Shown here: positions 43,433 to 52,700 of the stretch, one piece after another
Position numbering within the stretch: position 1 is the stretch's first letter
Layout: each line of letters starts with the position of its first letter
Source of the DNA: Pseudomonas brenneri
GTDB taxonomy: Bacteria > Pseudomonadota > Gammaproteobacteria > Pseudomonadales > Pseudomonadaceae
DNA: 64,000 nt
Direction: 5' to 3'
NCBI RefSeq assembly: GCF_007858285.1
Contig: NZ_VFIL01000004.1
Location: 124,001 to 188,000, forward strand
Notes under the pieces: model-generated
Databases searched by the model: none
What the model saw: only the letters and a program-made list of their open reading frames with translations
What the model was told of the DNA's origin: nothing
Translations under genes and position numbers: made by a program

Positions 43433-45250
43433 ATGATAGTCGCCAAACCGACATGGACCGCTGATATCCAAGGGCTTTTCACCGCGCCTTACTGGATACC
43501 ACCCGCAGATCGCGCCATCGTCGCAGGCTCGTGGGTGCGCTGCATGAACGCCTACGACGTGTTCCTCGAAGACCCCGATTCGGTCAAGACCTGGTCAGAA
43601 ACCATCTACCAGCACCTGGCGTCGCGCAATATGCCGCTGACCCTGGATGACCGGCAGTTCTGGCCCATCGATGCCCTGGAAACCTTCCGCCTGTGGGTCA
43701 ACCAGGGCTGGCGCCTGAACAGCTTTTCGCCGTTCGACATCGCCGAGCGCATCCCGCCTCCAGACCTGCCGCACCCGGTCAAGCGCGTGCGCCAGGACAT
43801 CCGCGCGTTGAGCCAGGCACAACTGGACCTGTACCGCGCGCGGCTCGACGACGTGATGCAGATAGGCAACCCGGACAGCGGCTCACCCTGGCAGCGCTAC
43901 GCCTATATCCACACCAACTGGTGCCTGCATTACCAGGAGGCCTTTGCCCTGTGGCATCGCGCCTACCTGCTGTACCTGGAGGCATTGATCGACTGCCCGA
44001 TCCCGTACTGGGACTGGATGGCCGAGGACGCCAGTGTCGATGGCAGCCCTCAGGCCGGCCTGCCCCAGGCCTTTCTCGATGAAACCTATGTACACCCGCA
44101 CAGCGGTGAAGTGCGGCGCAACCCGTTGCGCTATGCAGCGGCCAAGGACGGTCGCTCGAAAGTCTGTGCCTCGGGCAACGTCGAGGGCGTGGACTGCCGG
44201 TTCGTGCAACGCAACCCGCTGTTCTATACCCAGGGTGACCAGCAGCGCCTCAAACGCACCCAACTGTATGGGATGAGCCGGATTTTCCAGCAGCAGGTGG
44301 TCGACGCCCTGACGTTCAAGACCTTCAGCCAGCCCCAGGGCGTGCCGGGGTATCCCTGGGCCAATATCACCGTGTTTGATCCACCGCAAAAAGACGAGTT
44401 GTACCCCAACCGCACGCTGAACTTCGATGGCCTCTACGAACAACCCCACGACAACTATCACGGCTGGATCGGTGGTGATATGGCCGACAACGCCTACACC
44501 GCGTTTGACCCGGTGTTCTGCTCCTACCACGCCAATATCGACCGCGTGCTGGAACTCTGGATCCGCGCCAACCCGGCGGCGCAGTACACCACCCAGTGCC
44601 TGCTCCAGCCGTTTGCCGGCAGCCAGGCCGAGACGGTGACCTTCACCAGTGCCGATGCCTGGCGCTATACCACCCTGGGCGATATGGCCCAGGACAGCCG
44701 GCATATCGGCTATGACTACGGCACGCCAGTGGCGCCGCCGTTTGGCGCACGCCGCGCCAGCGCGAAAGCCTGCTGCCCGCACAGTGCCGCGCCTGTCCAG
44801 GAGCAGGTGCAGGCCAGCGGCCCGTGGGTGGTGTTCGACCATGTGCGCTGCACCCACGACACCTACCTGATCGACGTCTTCCTCAACCAGCCCGACGCCA
44901 CGCCACAGCAAGTCAACGCCGATAACCCGCACTACGTCGGGCGCTTCAGTCGCATTGGCATGGGGCTGGTGGATGACAAGGGGCGCTGCATCACCCACGG
45001 CGTATGCCGCGCGCTGAATGCCGCGCGCAGTGCCACGGCATTGCACCTTGGCCCCACGCACGCCGTGCAGTTGAGCCTGCTGGTCACCCATCTCGATAGT
45101 GGCCGGGTATTGGCGCCGCAAGAGTACGCGCCGCTGCCTGGCTTTATCGCCCAACTGGTGTGGGACGACCCGCGCCAGACCGTTGCCGACCCTCCCCCGA
45201 GTGCCGGTTGCTGTGCAGCTACCCCCACACCCCATGGAGATCTGACATGA
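43433..45250 (+). CDS. Tyrosinase-family type 3 copper oxidase with an N-terminal extension
   Basis: A 605-residue protein with both copper sites. CuA is H160, H166 and H175 (IHTNWCLHYQEAFALWHRAY); CuB is H339, H343 and H366 (PHDNYHGWIGG, FCSYHANIDRVLELW). C164 is two residues before H166, the Cys-X-His arrangement that forms a thioether in fungal tyrosinases. Residues about 10-95 form an extra N-terminal domain (LETFRLWVNQGW at its end), and about 200 residues follow the copper core, with a CCPH motif. No signal peptide is seen. It should oxidise phenols or diphenols to quinones. The next gene overlaps by ATGA, so the two products are probably made together. Confidence 0.85.
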   Translation: MIVAKPTWTADIQGLFTAPYWIPPADRAIVAGSWVRCMNAYDVFLEDPDSVKTWSETIYQHLASRNMPLTLDDRQFWPIDALETFRLWVNQGWRLNSFSPFDIAERIPPPDLPHPVKRVRQDIRALSQAQLDLYRARLDDVMQIGNPDSGSPWQRYAYIHTNWCLHYQEAFALWHRAYLLYLEALIDCPIPYWDWMAEDASVDGSPQAGLPQAFLDETYVHPHSGEVRRNPLRYAAAKDGRSKVCASGNVEGVDCRFVQRNPLFYTQGDQQRLKRTQLYGMSRIFQQQVVDALTFKTFSQPQGVPGYPWANITVFDPPQKDELYPNRTLNFDGLYEQPHDNYHGWIGGDMADNAYTAFDPVFCSYHANIDRVLELWIRANPAAQYTTQCLLQPFAGSQAETVTFTSADAWRYTTLGDMAQDSRHIGYDYGTPVAPPFGARRASAKACCPHSAAPVQEQVQASGPWVVFDHVRCTHDTYLIDVFLNQPDATPQQVNADNPHYVGRFSRIGMGLVDDKGRCITHGVCRALNAARSATALHLGPTHAVQLSLLVTHLDSGRVLAPQEYAPLPGFIAQLVWDDPRQTVADPPPSAGCCAATPTPHGDLT

Positions 45251-46983
45251 GCACGCCCTTCAAGCAATTCACCTCCCCCGCTGGGCAAGCGCCAAAGGAC
45301 TACAACAAGCTGGGCCTGGAAAACCAGTTGCCGCAATTTGAAACCGACTGGAACAACGACGTCACCGGCTGGACCGAAGCCGCGATCATCGGTAACCCGT
45401 GGTCGGGCCTGTATGACGCACCCCGCTCGGGCTACTACAACCCGCTGGTCGAGGGTTATGGCCCCGACACCCCGCCTGCGATCACCTGGCAGCCCTTCCC
45501 CAACCGGCTGTGGACCTTTTTCTACAACAACGGCACGGCGGTGATCCCGCAACTGGGCGGCAAGGCCATGACCCTGCAACAAGTCATGGAACTGACCGAT
45601 AACGGCCAGATCACCATCAACGACACCCTGTACAGCCTGTACGACCCGGACAAGAAGGGCACCCTGCTGCAACTGCCGGTAACCCGCTGCCCGAGCATCG
45701 ACTGGCAGGGTAAATACAAAGACTTCTCGCCCTCGGGGCCACGCGGCTGGCTGGACGAATACTGCGAATGGTCGATTGTGCGCGATGCCAATGGCGACAT
45801 GCGCAAGATCACCTTCACCAGCGAAAACCCGGCGTATTTCCTGGCGATGTGGCGCATCGATCCGAATGCCGTGCTGGGGCTGTATCGCGACTACATCGAC
45901 CCGGCCGTACAACTGGAAGACCTGTACCTGCGCTATACCGCCGACTGCCCGACCGGCAAGGCCGGCGACCCGGTGATCGACCCCACCACGGGCCAGCCCG
46001 CCTACGACACCGTCAACAAGTGGAACGCCGGCACCGCCTGCACCCCCGGCCAGTTCGGCGGCGCGATGCACCTGACTTCCGGCCCCAACACCCTCAGCGC
46101 CGAGGTGTACCTGGCAGCAGCGGCCACGATCATGCGCCCCCTGAGCAGCAGCCAGAGCCCGCAATCGTTGATCTGCTGCGCGCAATACGGGCAGAACTAT
46201 CGCAACTCCGACCCGCATATCGGCTTTGCGGCCAACGGCGTGGCCGTCGAAAACCGGATTTCCCTGACCAACCCCATCGCCCTGTACCTGCAACAGCCCA
46301 CCAACTTCTCGGCGTGGAAAGGCCCGCAGGGCCAGGATGTCAGCCAGTACTGGCGCATTACCCGAGGCACCGCCAAATCAGCGGTCAACGGCTCTGACCA
46401 AATTCTGCAGGCGGTGTTTGAAGTACCGGCCAGCGCAGGATTTTCGATCAATGACATCACCATCAACGGCCAGGCTGTCGACTACGTGTGGGTGATTGCC
46501 CAGCAGTTGCTGGTGGGCCTGAGTGTGACCGCCACGCCGATCAGCAGCACGCCGCCGTCGTCGCCTTGTGTGCAGGATCGGGTCAATGGCTTGCAACCCT
46601 GGCCGGTGCAATTGCTACCGCTGGACCTGTTCTACGGCCAGTCGCCCACCGACCTCCCGGCCTGGCTCGCCCAAGGCACCCGCAACCCGTTTGCCCTGGT
46701 GGTACAAGGCGCCGACCTCAAGACCACCGCCGCCACCGCGCGGATCCAGTTCAGCAACCCCGGGGTCACGGCGCAGGTCACGCAATTTCTGCCCGATGCC
46801 TCGGCGATTCCCGGGCAGACCAATTCGGGTGGGACCCAGGGTTACATCATGACCATCACCGTCGCGCCAAACGCTGCGCCAGGGTTGGTGACGGTGCGCG
46901 CGCTCAACCCGGGCGAGGCGGATAACGTCAGCGCGGCGGACCATCCGTGGGAGTCCGGGCTGGCGTTGGTGCCGTCCACCTAA
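45247..46983 (+). CDS. Large protein of unknown function coupled to the tyrosinase
   Basis: A 578-residue protein with no signal peptide and no domain I recognise with confidence. It is rich in Trp, Tyr, Pro and Asn in the first 350 residues (TRCPSIDWQGKYKDFSP, GWLDEYCEWSIVRDANGDM, ENPAYFLAMWRIDPNAVLGL) and contains a LICCAQYG motif. The last 100 residues look like an Ig/IPT-type beta domain (PFALVVQGADLKTTAATARI, YIMTITVAPNAAPGLVTVRA). Its ATG overlaps the tyrosinase stop. It may be an oxidase partner, a copper chaperone or an enzyme acting on the quinone; none of this is shown by sequence. Confidence 0.75.
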   Translation: MSTPFKQFTSPAGQAPKDYNKLGLENQLPQFETDWNNDVTGWTEAAIIGNPWSGLYDAPRSGYYNPLVEGYGPDTPPAITWQPFPNRLWTFFYNNGTAVIPQLGGKAMTLQQVMELTDNGQITINDTLYSLYDPDKKGTLLQLPVTRCPSIDWQGKYKDFSPSGPRGWLDEYCEWSIVRDANGDMRKITFTSENPAYFLAMWRIDPNAVLGLYRDYIDPAVQLEDLYLRYTADCPTGKAGDPVIDPTTGQPAYDTVNKWNAGTACTPGQFGGAMHLTSGPNTLSAEVYLAAAATIMRPLSSSQSPQSLICCAQYGQNYRNSDPHIGFAANGVAVENRISLTNPIALYLQQPTNFSAWKGPQGQDVSQYWRITRGTAKSAVNGSDQILQAVFEVPASAGFSINDITINGQAVDYVWVIAQQLLVGLSVTATPISSTPPSSPCVQDRVNGLQPWPVQLLPLDLFYGQSPTDLPAWLAQGTRNPFALVVQGADLKTTAATARIQFSNPGVTAQVTQFLPDASAIPGQTNSGGTQGYIMTITVAPNAAPGLVTVRALNPGEADNVSAADHPWESGLALVPST

Positions 46984-46997
46984 GGGCAAACACCGCC

Positions 46998-47031
46998 CCC
47001 TGTAGGCGCTGGCTTGCCAGCGCCTACAGGG
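46998..47031. repeat. Perfect REP-type hairpin inside the tyrosinase operon
   Basis: ccctgtaggcgctggc and gccagcgcctacaggg form a 16-bp perfect stem around tt, in the 85-bp gap after the 578-residue protein. It could act as a partial terminator between the cytoplasmic pair and the secreted pair. Confidence 0.6.
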
Positions 47032-47068
47032 CCGTTATCAGCTTCACCTTCATGCAAGGAGCGCGATC

Positions 47069-48670
47069 ATGCACAAGTTCCGCTTGAGCAAACTGCTGCT
47101 GGTCAGCACGCTGCTGTCCCTGTTTTTCCTGCCCTCGGCCCAGGCATCGGATGCCGACACCTGCGTCCAGCAGCAGTTGGTGTTCGATCCCAACAGCGGC
47201 GGTTTTCTACCCGTCAACAATTTCAACACCACCGGCCAGAGCTTTATGAACTGCTTTGGCTGGCAGCTGTTTATTGCCCTGAACTGGCCAGTGGATCCCG
47301 GGTGGCCAGCCAATGCGGCCCTCGCGGGCGAGCCGAACCGCAAGATCACCATGGCGCAATTTGGCGTGCCCCAGGCCGCAGGGCAACCCATGGCCACCGC
47401 ACCGGTGTGGGCCAGCTACAAAGACGCCAACGATATCTTCCTGCCCGGCGCCCGACCGCCCACAGGCTGGGGCGTACAGACACTGGTGCCGTCCAATTGC
47501 AGCAGTGAGGGCAGCCTCAAAGCCTTGTCGGTAGGGGCGCGCAAGTTCATGAACGCCACCTCGGAAAGCGCAATCAATGCCCGGCATCGCTTTCACCTGT
47601 CCAGCGGCACCCTGGCCACCCTTCCTGACCCGATCATGGAAGCGGACGGCGGCTGGCTGACCGATCAGACCGGCAACCTGGTGTATTTCGAACGCAAGGT
47701 AGGCAAGGCCGAATTCAACTACATCGTCAACAACCAGCTGTATGACGCCGCCCAGCAACTGGCCGTGGCGCAGAACGTCGACGGCCAGCACCCGGCTGGC
47801 TTGTCGCTGCCCGCTGGCGAGGAGCTGCGTTCGATGCCCAAGACCCCGCTGCCCCAGGACCAACTCGGAGCACTGGAGCTCAAGGCCGCCTGGCGGATTC
47901 TCACCGGCCAGCCCCAGCTCTACGGGCGCTACCTGACCACCGTCGCCTGGCTCAAGGACCCCGCCACCCTGCAATGCAACCAGCAGGTAGTGGGCCTGGT
48001 GGGCCTGCATATCATCAACAAGACCCAAAGCTCACCGAACTTCATCTGGACCACCTTCGAACAGGTCGACAATGTGCCCGAACCCGACCAAGTGCCCGCA
48101 CAGCAGCCGCCGGCTGAAGGTTTCACCTTCAACAACCCCGACTGCACAGGTGGCCCGGACGTGTGCACGCCCAACGTGGCGCGCATCCAATGCCAGCAGC
48201 ACAACCCGGATCGCCAATGCACCGAACCCTACCCACGGGACCAGCCGGTACAGACCACCCGGGTCAACCCCGTACCCTCGGAAATGCAAGCGCTCAACGC
48301 CGCAGTCCAGGCCAGCTTCGCCCAGCAGACCCAGGGCCAGTCAGTGTTCCAGTACTACAAATTGATCAACGTGCTGTGGATCACCTCACCGACGCCGCCA
48401 AACATCCCGGAGCCGGGGCCCAAAGCGACGGTACCGCTGTCGTACGGCGCCTTCATCAGCCAGGACAACGTGCCGGTGGCCAACACCACCATGGAGACTT
48501 ACGTGCAGGGCAAGGAATGCAACGTGTGCCATCAGAACGCGACGATCGCCGGCAGTACCACCCTGGCCTCGGACTTCTCGTTCCTGTTCAACAATGCCGA
48601 CTCGGCTACGCAAAATGGCCTGATCAAACGTGTACAGGCTTTCGAAACCCTCAAGGACGTCCAACCATGA
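47069..48670 (+). CDS. Secreted single CxxCH protein, probable monohaem c-type cytochrome
   Basis: A 533-residue protein with a signal peptide (KLLLVSTLLSLFFLPSAQA) and one haem c motif, C484-N-V-C487-H488, near the C-terminus. About ten further cysteines in the mature part (for example PDCTGGPDVC and IQCQQHNPDRQC) suggest disulfides. Other features include FNTTGQSFMNCFGWQLFIALNWP and FWTTFEQVDN-like Trp-rich stretches. It probably exchanges electrons in the periplasm or outside. CAAGGAG precedes the ATG; the next gene overlaps by ATGA. No family name can be given with confidence. Confidence 0.75.
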   Translation: MHKFRLSKLLLVSTLLSLFFLPSAQASDADTCVQQQLVFDPNSGGFLPVNNFNTTGQSFMNCFGWQLFIALNWPVDPGWPANAALAGEPNRKITMAQFGVPQAAGQPMATAPVWASYKDANDIFLPGARPPTGWGVQTLVPSNCSSEGSLKALSVGARKFMNATSESAINARHRFHLSSGTLATLPDPIMEADGGWLTDQTGNLVYFERKVGKAEFNYIVNNQLYDAAQQLAVAQNVDGQHPAGLSLPAGEELRSMPKTPLPQDQLGALELKAAWRILTGQPQLYGRYLTTVAWLKDPATLQCNQQVVGLVGLHIINKTQSSPNFIWTTFEQVDNVPEPDQVPAQQPPAEGFTFNNPDCTGGPDVCTPNVARIQCQQHNPDRQCTEPYPRDQPVQTTRVNPVPSEMQALNAAVQASFAQQTQGQSVFQYYKLINVLWITSPTPPNIPEPGPKATVPLSYGAFISQDNVPVANTTMETYVQGKECNVCHQNATIAGSTTLASDFSFLFNNADSATQNGLIKRVQAFETLKDVQP

Positions 48671-49488
48671 AACGCTCACTTGCCACCCTGCTGCTCGCCC
48701 TGCTGACAGTCCTCAGCCCCCACGCCCTCGCCCACTCGGCTCACGAACTGCACGCCGTGAGCAACGGCGCCGATGCCGATGCACCGGGCAACCACGGCAT
48801 GTTCATGGTCGGTTCGCAGACCTTGTTCCTGGTGCATATGCCGATGTTCACCACGGAAAAACACATGTACCAGATCGTCCTGCAGGCCAGCCTGCCGGCT
48901 GACGTGATGACCCAGTACCAGGCGCTGCGCGCGGCCAATCCGAGCAAGCCGTATAACCTGATCAACGTCGATAACGACACGTTCACCTTGCCGCAACTCA
49001 AGTCCGGTGAAGTGACCTCGTTCAAGGCGACGATCTATGACGGTTACTCCAATGACGGCGGCGGCACACCAGGGCCGGTGCTGTTTGACAACGTGCCGGT
49101 GACGGTCGAGTCGGTGGTGATTTACCGGCCGTTCAACCTGGGCATCGACCGGCCCAAACAGCTGGTGTACACCTTGTTTGGCCGGGGCAAGGAGGCGCAC
49201 CTGACCCACTACATCGCCCAGGATCCGGACTTCCAGGAGATCATTGCCCTGCCTGGGCCGCCAGCGCCGTTTTCGGCGGCGCAACTGGTGTCTACGGTGG
49301 ATTTGAACTTCACCACCGTGCAGTCGCTGCCGATTGTCTGCCAGTCACCGCTCAAGCCTGGGGTCTATCCGACCTTGCTCGAAGGCCGGGCGGATGCGCC
49401 AGTGGCGTTGGACCTGGGGCCGGCGGCGCAGCGGGTCTGGTATTCGACGGGGAATTTGTTGAACAAGACGGATCCTTGTCAGCGTTAG
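48667..49488 (+). CDS. Secreted His-rich protein of unknown function
   Basis: A 273-residue secreted protein (signal peptide MKRSLATLLLALLTVLSPHALA). The mature N-terminus is rich in His and Met (HSAHELHAVSN, NHGMFMVGSQTLFLVHMPMF, TEKHMYQIVLQ), which could bind copper. The remainder looks beta-rich, without a known domain. It overlaps the CxxCH protein gene by 4 bp and ends the operon. The His/Met content fits a copper-handling partner for the tyrosinase system, but that is inference. Confidence 0.72.
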   Translation: MKRSLATLLLALLTVLSPHALAHSAHELHAVSNGADADAPGNHGMFMVGSQTLFLVHMPMFTTEKHMYQIVLQASLPADVMTQYQALRAANPSKPYNLINVDNDTFTLPQLKSGEVTSFKATIYDGYSNDGGGTPGPVLFDNVPVTVESVVIYRPFNLGIDRPKQLVYTLFGRGKEAHLTHYIAQDPDFQEIIALPGPPAPFSAAQLVSTVDLNFTTVQSLPIVCQSPLKPGVYPTLLEGRADAPVALDLGPAAQRVWYSTGNLLNKTDPCQR

Positions 49489-49535
49489 GCGAGGCGGCCG
49501 GACAGCCGACCTGATCGTCGAATCGTGCGCGTACC

Positions 49536-49629
49536 CCTGTGGGAGCGGGCTTGCTCGCGAATGCGGTGGACCAGCTAACGCTTGCGGTGACTGATACACC
49601 GCATTCGCGAGCAAGCCCGCTCCCACAGG
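49536..49629. repeat. REP pair with a 33-bp perfect stem at the right border of the tyrosinase block
   Basis: The left arm (49536-49568) and right arm (49597-49629) are perfect 33-bp complements around a 28-bp centre. The unit is cctgtgggagcgggcttgct and onward. It sits between the last gene of the tyrosinase operon and the convergent exoprotein gene. No other gene is seen in the 278-bp gap. Confidence 0.85.
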
Positions 49630-49766
49630 TAAGCAGCTGCGCACTTTGCTTTTGCTCTGCTTTTGATCTTAGGCGACCCGTTCAACCACACTGGCCGCAG
49701 GCAGGTATTGTGCAGTGGATGCCGGGGTAGCCGTGGTTACCGCAGCACCGGATATGCACACTCTCC

Positions 49767-52700
49767 CTACAAACTAATCTGCCCCCGCTCCTCATCCGTC
49801 AACCGCGCCTTGGCCTGTTCACTCAAAGGCCCCGCCCCCAACACCTGCACCGGGCTGTGCGGGTCATACGCCGGCGCCCTGCGTGCCTCTTCCTGCCCCC
49901 GCTGCACCGGCTCCGCGCCGAACCCCAGCACCTCCACCGTCACAATCGACGCCCGGCCCTGGCGCGCCGCTGCCTGTTGATTGCGGGCCGCGTCTTCGGC
50001 CGCCTGGGACGCTGCCGCCCCCGCCGCACTGGCCGAGCTCATCGCCCCGGTATTGACCGCCGCCGACACCGGTACCCCCGACGATTTGCCCTGGGTCTGG
50101 ATATTCGCCGCGTTGACCACCCGCAACGCGGCAATGTTGATATTGCCCGACACACGGATCCCCGCCTCACCCGCATCAATGGTGCCCAATGGCGCAATCA
50201 GGTCGATATCCCCCGCCGGCACTTCCGGGATCGGGTTGAGGGTGGCGATGCCCGCCCCGGTGCTCGGCACCGACGGCGACAGGCTGACATTGCCCCAGTT
50301 GTCGTACACCCGCCGTGGCGGGGTGTAGACCACGGTGGTCTTGGACCCCCGCCCGGCGTTGATATCGCCCGCAGCAGACCAGCCCATGATCGAGCCGCCA
50401 AAGGTGGTCATGATCCGGCTCTGGCCCAACAGGATGCTGCCCAGGGAATACAGCTGGATATCGCCCGCGCCCTGGGTGATGACCCCAGCCGTCGACGGCG
50501 GCGCAGCGCCCTCGATACCGAAGGTCTGGCCACCACCCGGCGTGAGCATCTGGATCGAACCACCGAAGTTGGTGTGCACCCCCGCGCCGCCAAACAGTGT
50601 GATATCGCCCTTGTAGGCAATGGCATTACCGGCCACGTCCTTGTCCGGGAACAACCCGGCAATCGCCGCCCGACCGCGCACATAGCTGCCCTCGCGTACG
50701 CCGCCCGCCTGGTTGTACTCGCGGCCGGCAGCCTTGAGTTCAGCGAAGTACACCTCACGGGCAAACACTCGCTGCTGCTCCGCTGGCAGCGCCGCGTAGT
50801 AGGCCCTGGCCTGCTGGCTGTCACCGACAAAGCCGAAACGCCCGGCCAGCCAGTCCAGCAGTTCACGCTCGTAGGTCTTGGCAACCTTGCCGCCCAGCAG
50901 CGTCAAGGGTTCGCCCGTTTGCAACTGGCTCTCAGGGTTCAGGTAAGCCTCGACAAAACGTCGGTAGTCCGGGCCGTTGGGGCCGGCTCCGGCTTGCATG
51001 ACGATACTCGCGCCGGCACGGCTATCACCCGCTGCCACAGCGCCAAGGCTGTTGACGCTGACCTTGTCCTCCATGAGGATGTTGCGCCCGGCCATCAACT
51101 CCAGCGTACCGGGCCCCGCCGCATTGAAGCTGCTATAGAGAATGTCGCGCCCGGCACTGACGATGGAGATATCAGTCAGGCCGTTATGCACAAACAGGTT
51201 GGCGTCGAAAGCATATTCACCGGTCGCCGATTCGCCACCGCTGGCGCCACCCAGACGCGTGCCGCTGCTGACGATGTCACGTCCGGCCAGCATCCATACC
51301 GGACCTGCGCCTTCATAAAACGTTTGCCCCACACGCGGGTCACCGGCACTGGTGATGGTCAGGGCACGCCCACTGTTGACGCCCAGCAGGTCGCCGCTCA
51401 GCGCATAAAAGCGCGCAGGGTCCAGGGTATCGCCCCACAACGTGCTGGCCGTGTTGGCACCGAAGGTGAACAGCGGGGAAAGCCCCAGGCGCGCAATATT
51501 GCTATCACCGCTAAGGTTGCCGCTGCCCGCGATCGGCAGGGAATTGGCAAAGCCCAGGAACGCCGGGTTGAGGATCGTTGCCAGGCTGTCCGGCGCGGCG
51601 CTGGAGCGACTGACGGTCAGGTCGCCGCCATAGATAGAATCCCCGGCCAGCAACTGCAATTGGCCGTTGGCCGATGGCGCCAGTACCAGCGCCACAAGCG
51701 CTGGCATCGAGCCGGGGTTCGCAGTCGCCGCACGCCCGTAATACAGGCTGCCGCTGGCGGCCACCGCACGTAATGTGGCGGGATAGACCGCCGCCATGTC
51801 TGTTTCCAGGGTTTGGGTCAGCGGTGTCAGGTTGCCGCCGGCAGAGAACAGGTCCACTGCCGTGTTGCGGGTCCACAGGCTGAACCAGCTTTGCCCGACG
51901 CCGTTGACCCCATTGTTTACGTAGGCCAGGGCATTTGTCTGGGCGACGCGCCCTGGATCGGCCACATCCTGCAACACCAGGTCCCCACGGGTGGCCAGGT
52001 TGAAGGTGGCATCACCGGGCAACAGGCTCAAGCCACCGGCCGCCGAGGCCGATGTGGCGCGCAGTGGGTCATAGGCGCGGACTTCACTGGGGCTCTGGTC
52101 GATAGCCCGGCTGCCATACCGCAAGGTCAGGCTGCCCAGGGCACCGCCGGTCAACTGCACATTCCCGCGCAGGTTCACCAGCGCGCCATTGAGGTGATCC
52201 ATAGCGATCTGACTGCCTGGATTCACCGCGCCGCCGACCCGCAGGTTCAAGTCGCCACCGCCGGTCAATTGCAGGCTGCCATCAGCCGCTACGCGCCCGC
52301 TGCTGCCCACCGCCAACACCACCCCTTGGCTGCGCAAGTTCACCGCCTGAGGTACATAACCGGCAGCCAACGGCCGGATGATCCCGGCATCGCCGCCCAC
52401 CTCGACATTCAGGTTGCCCCCGCCCAACGTGCCGAAGCCGGTGAAGCCCAGCATCTGGTCGGCGCCTCCCGCCTGGGCCAGGTTGGTGGCGTAGGAGCCA
52501 AAGTTGATCCACCAGGCAGTGGCTTGCGCCTCAGGGCCACTCAAACCATTGCCCTGGCGCCACAACCAGTTGCCGACATTCGCCGAGTCCTGGCCACGAT
52601 CGCTCCTGACCGGGCGTCCCGAGACACTGAGTGACGGGCTGGTGATGTTACCAGTCAGGTTCCCGCCCACTTTCAACAACAGGTTGCCACCCGCCTGCGG

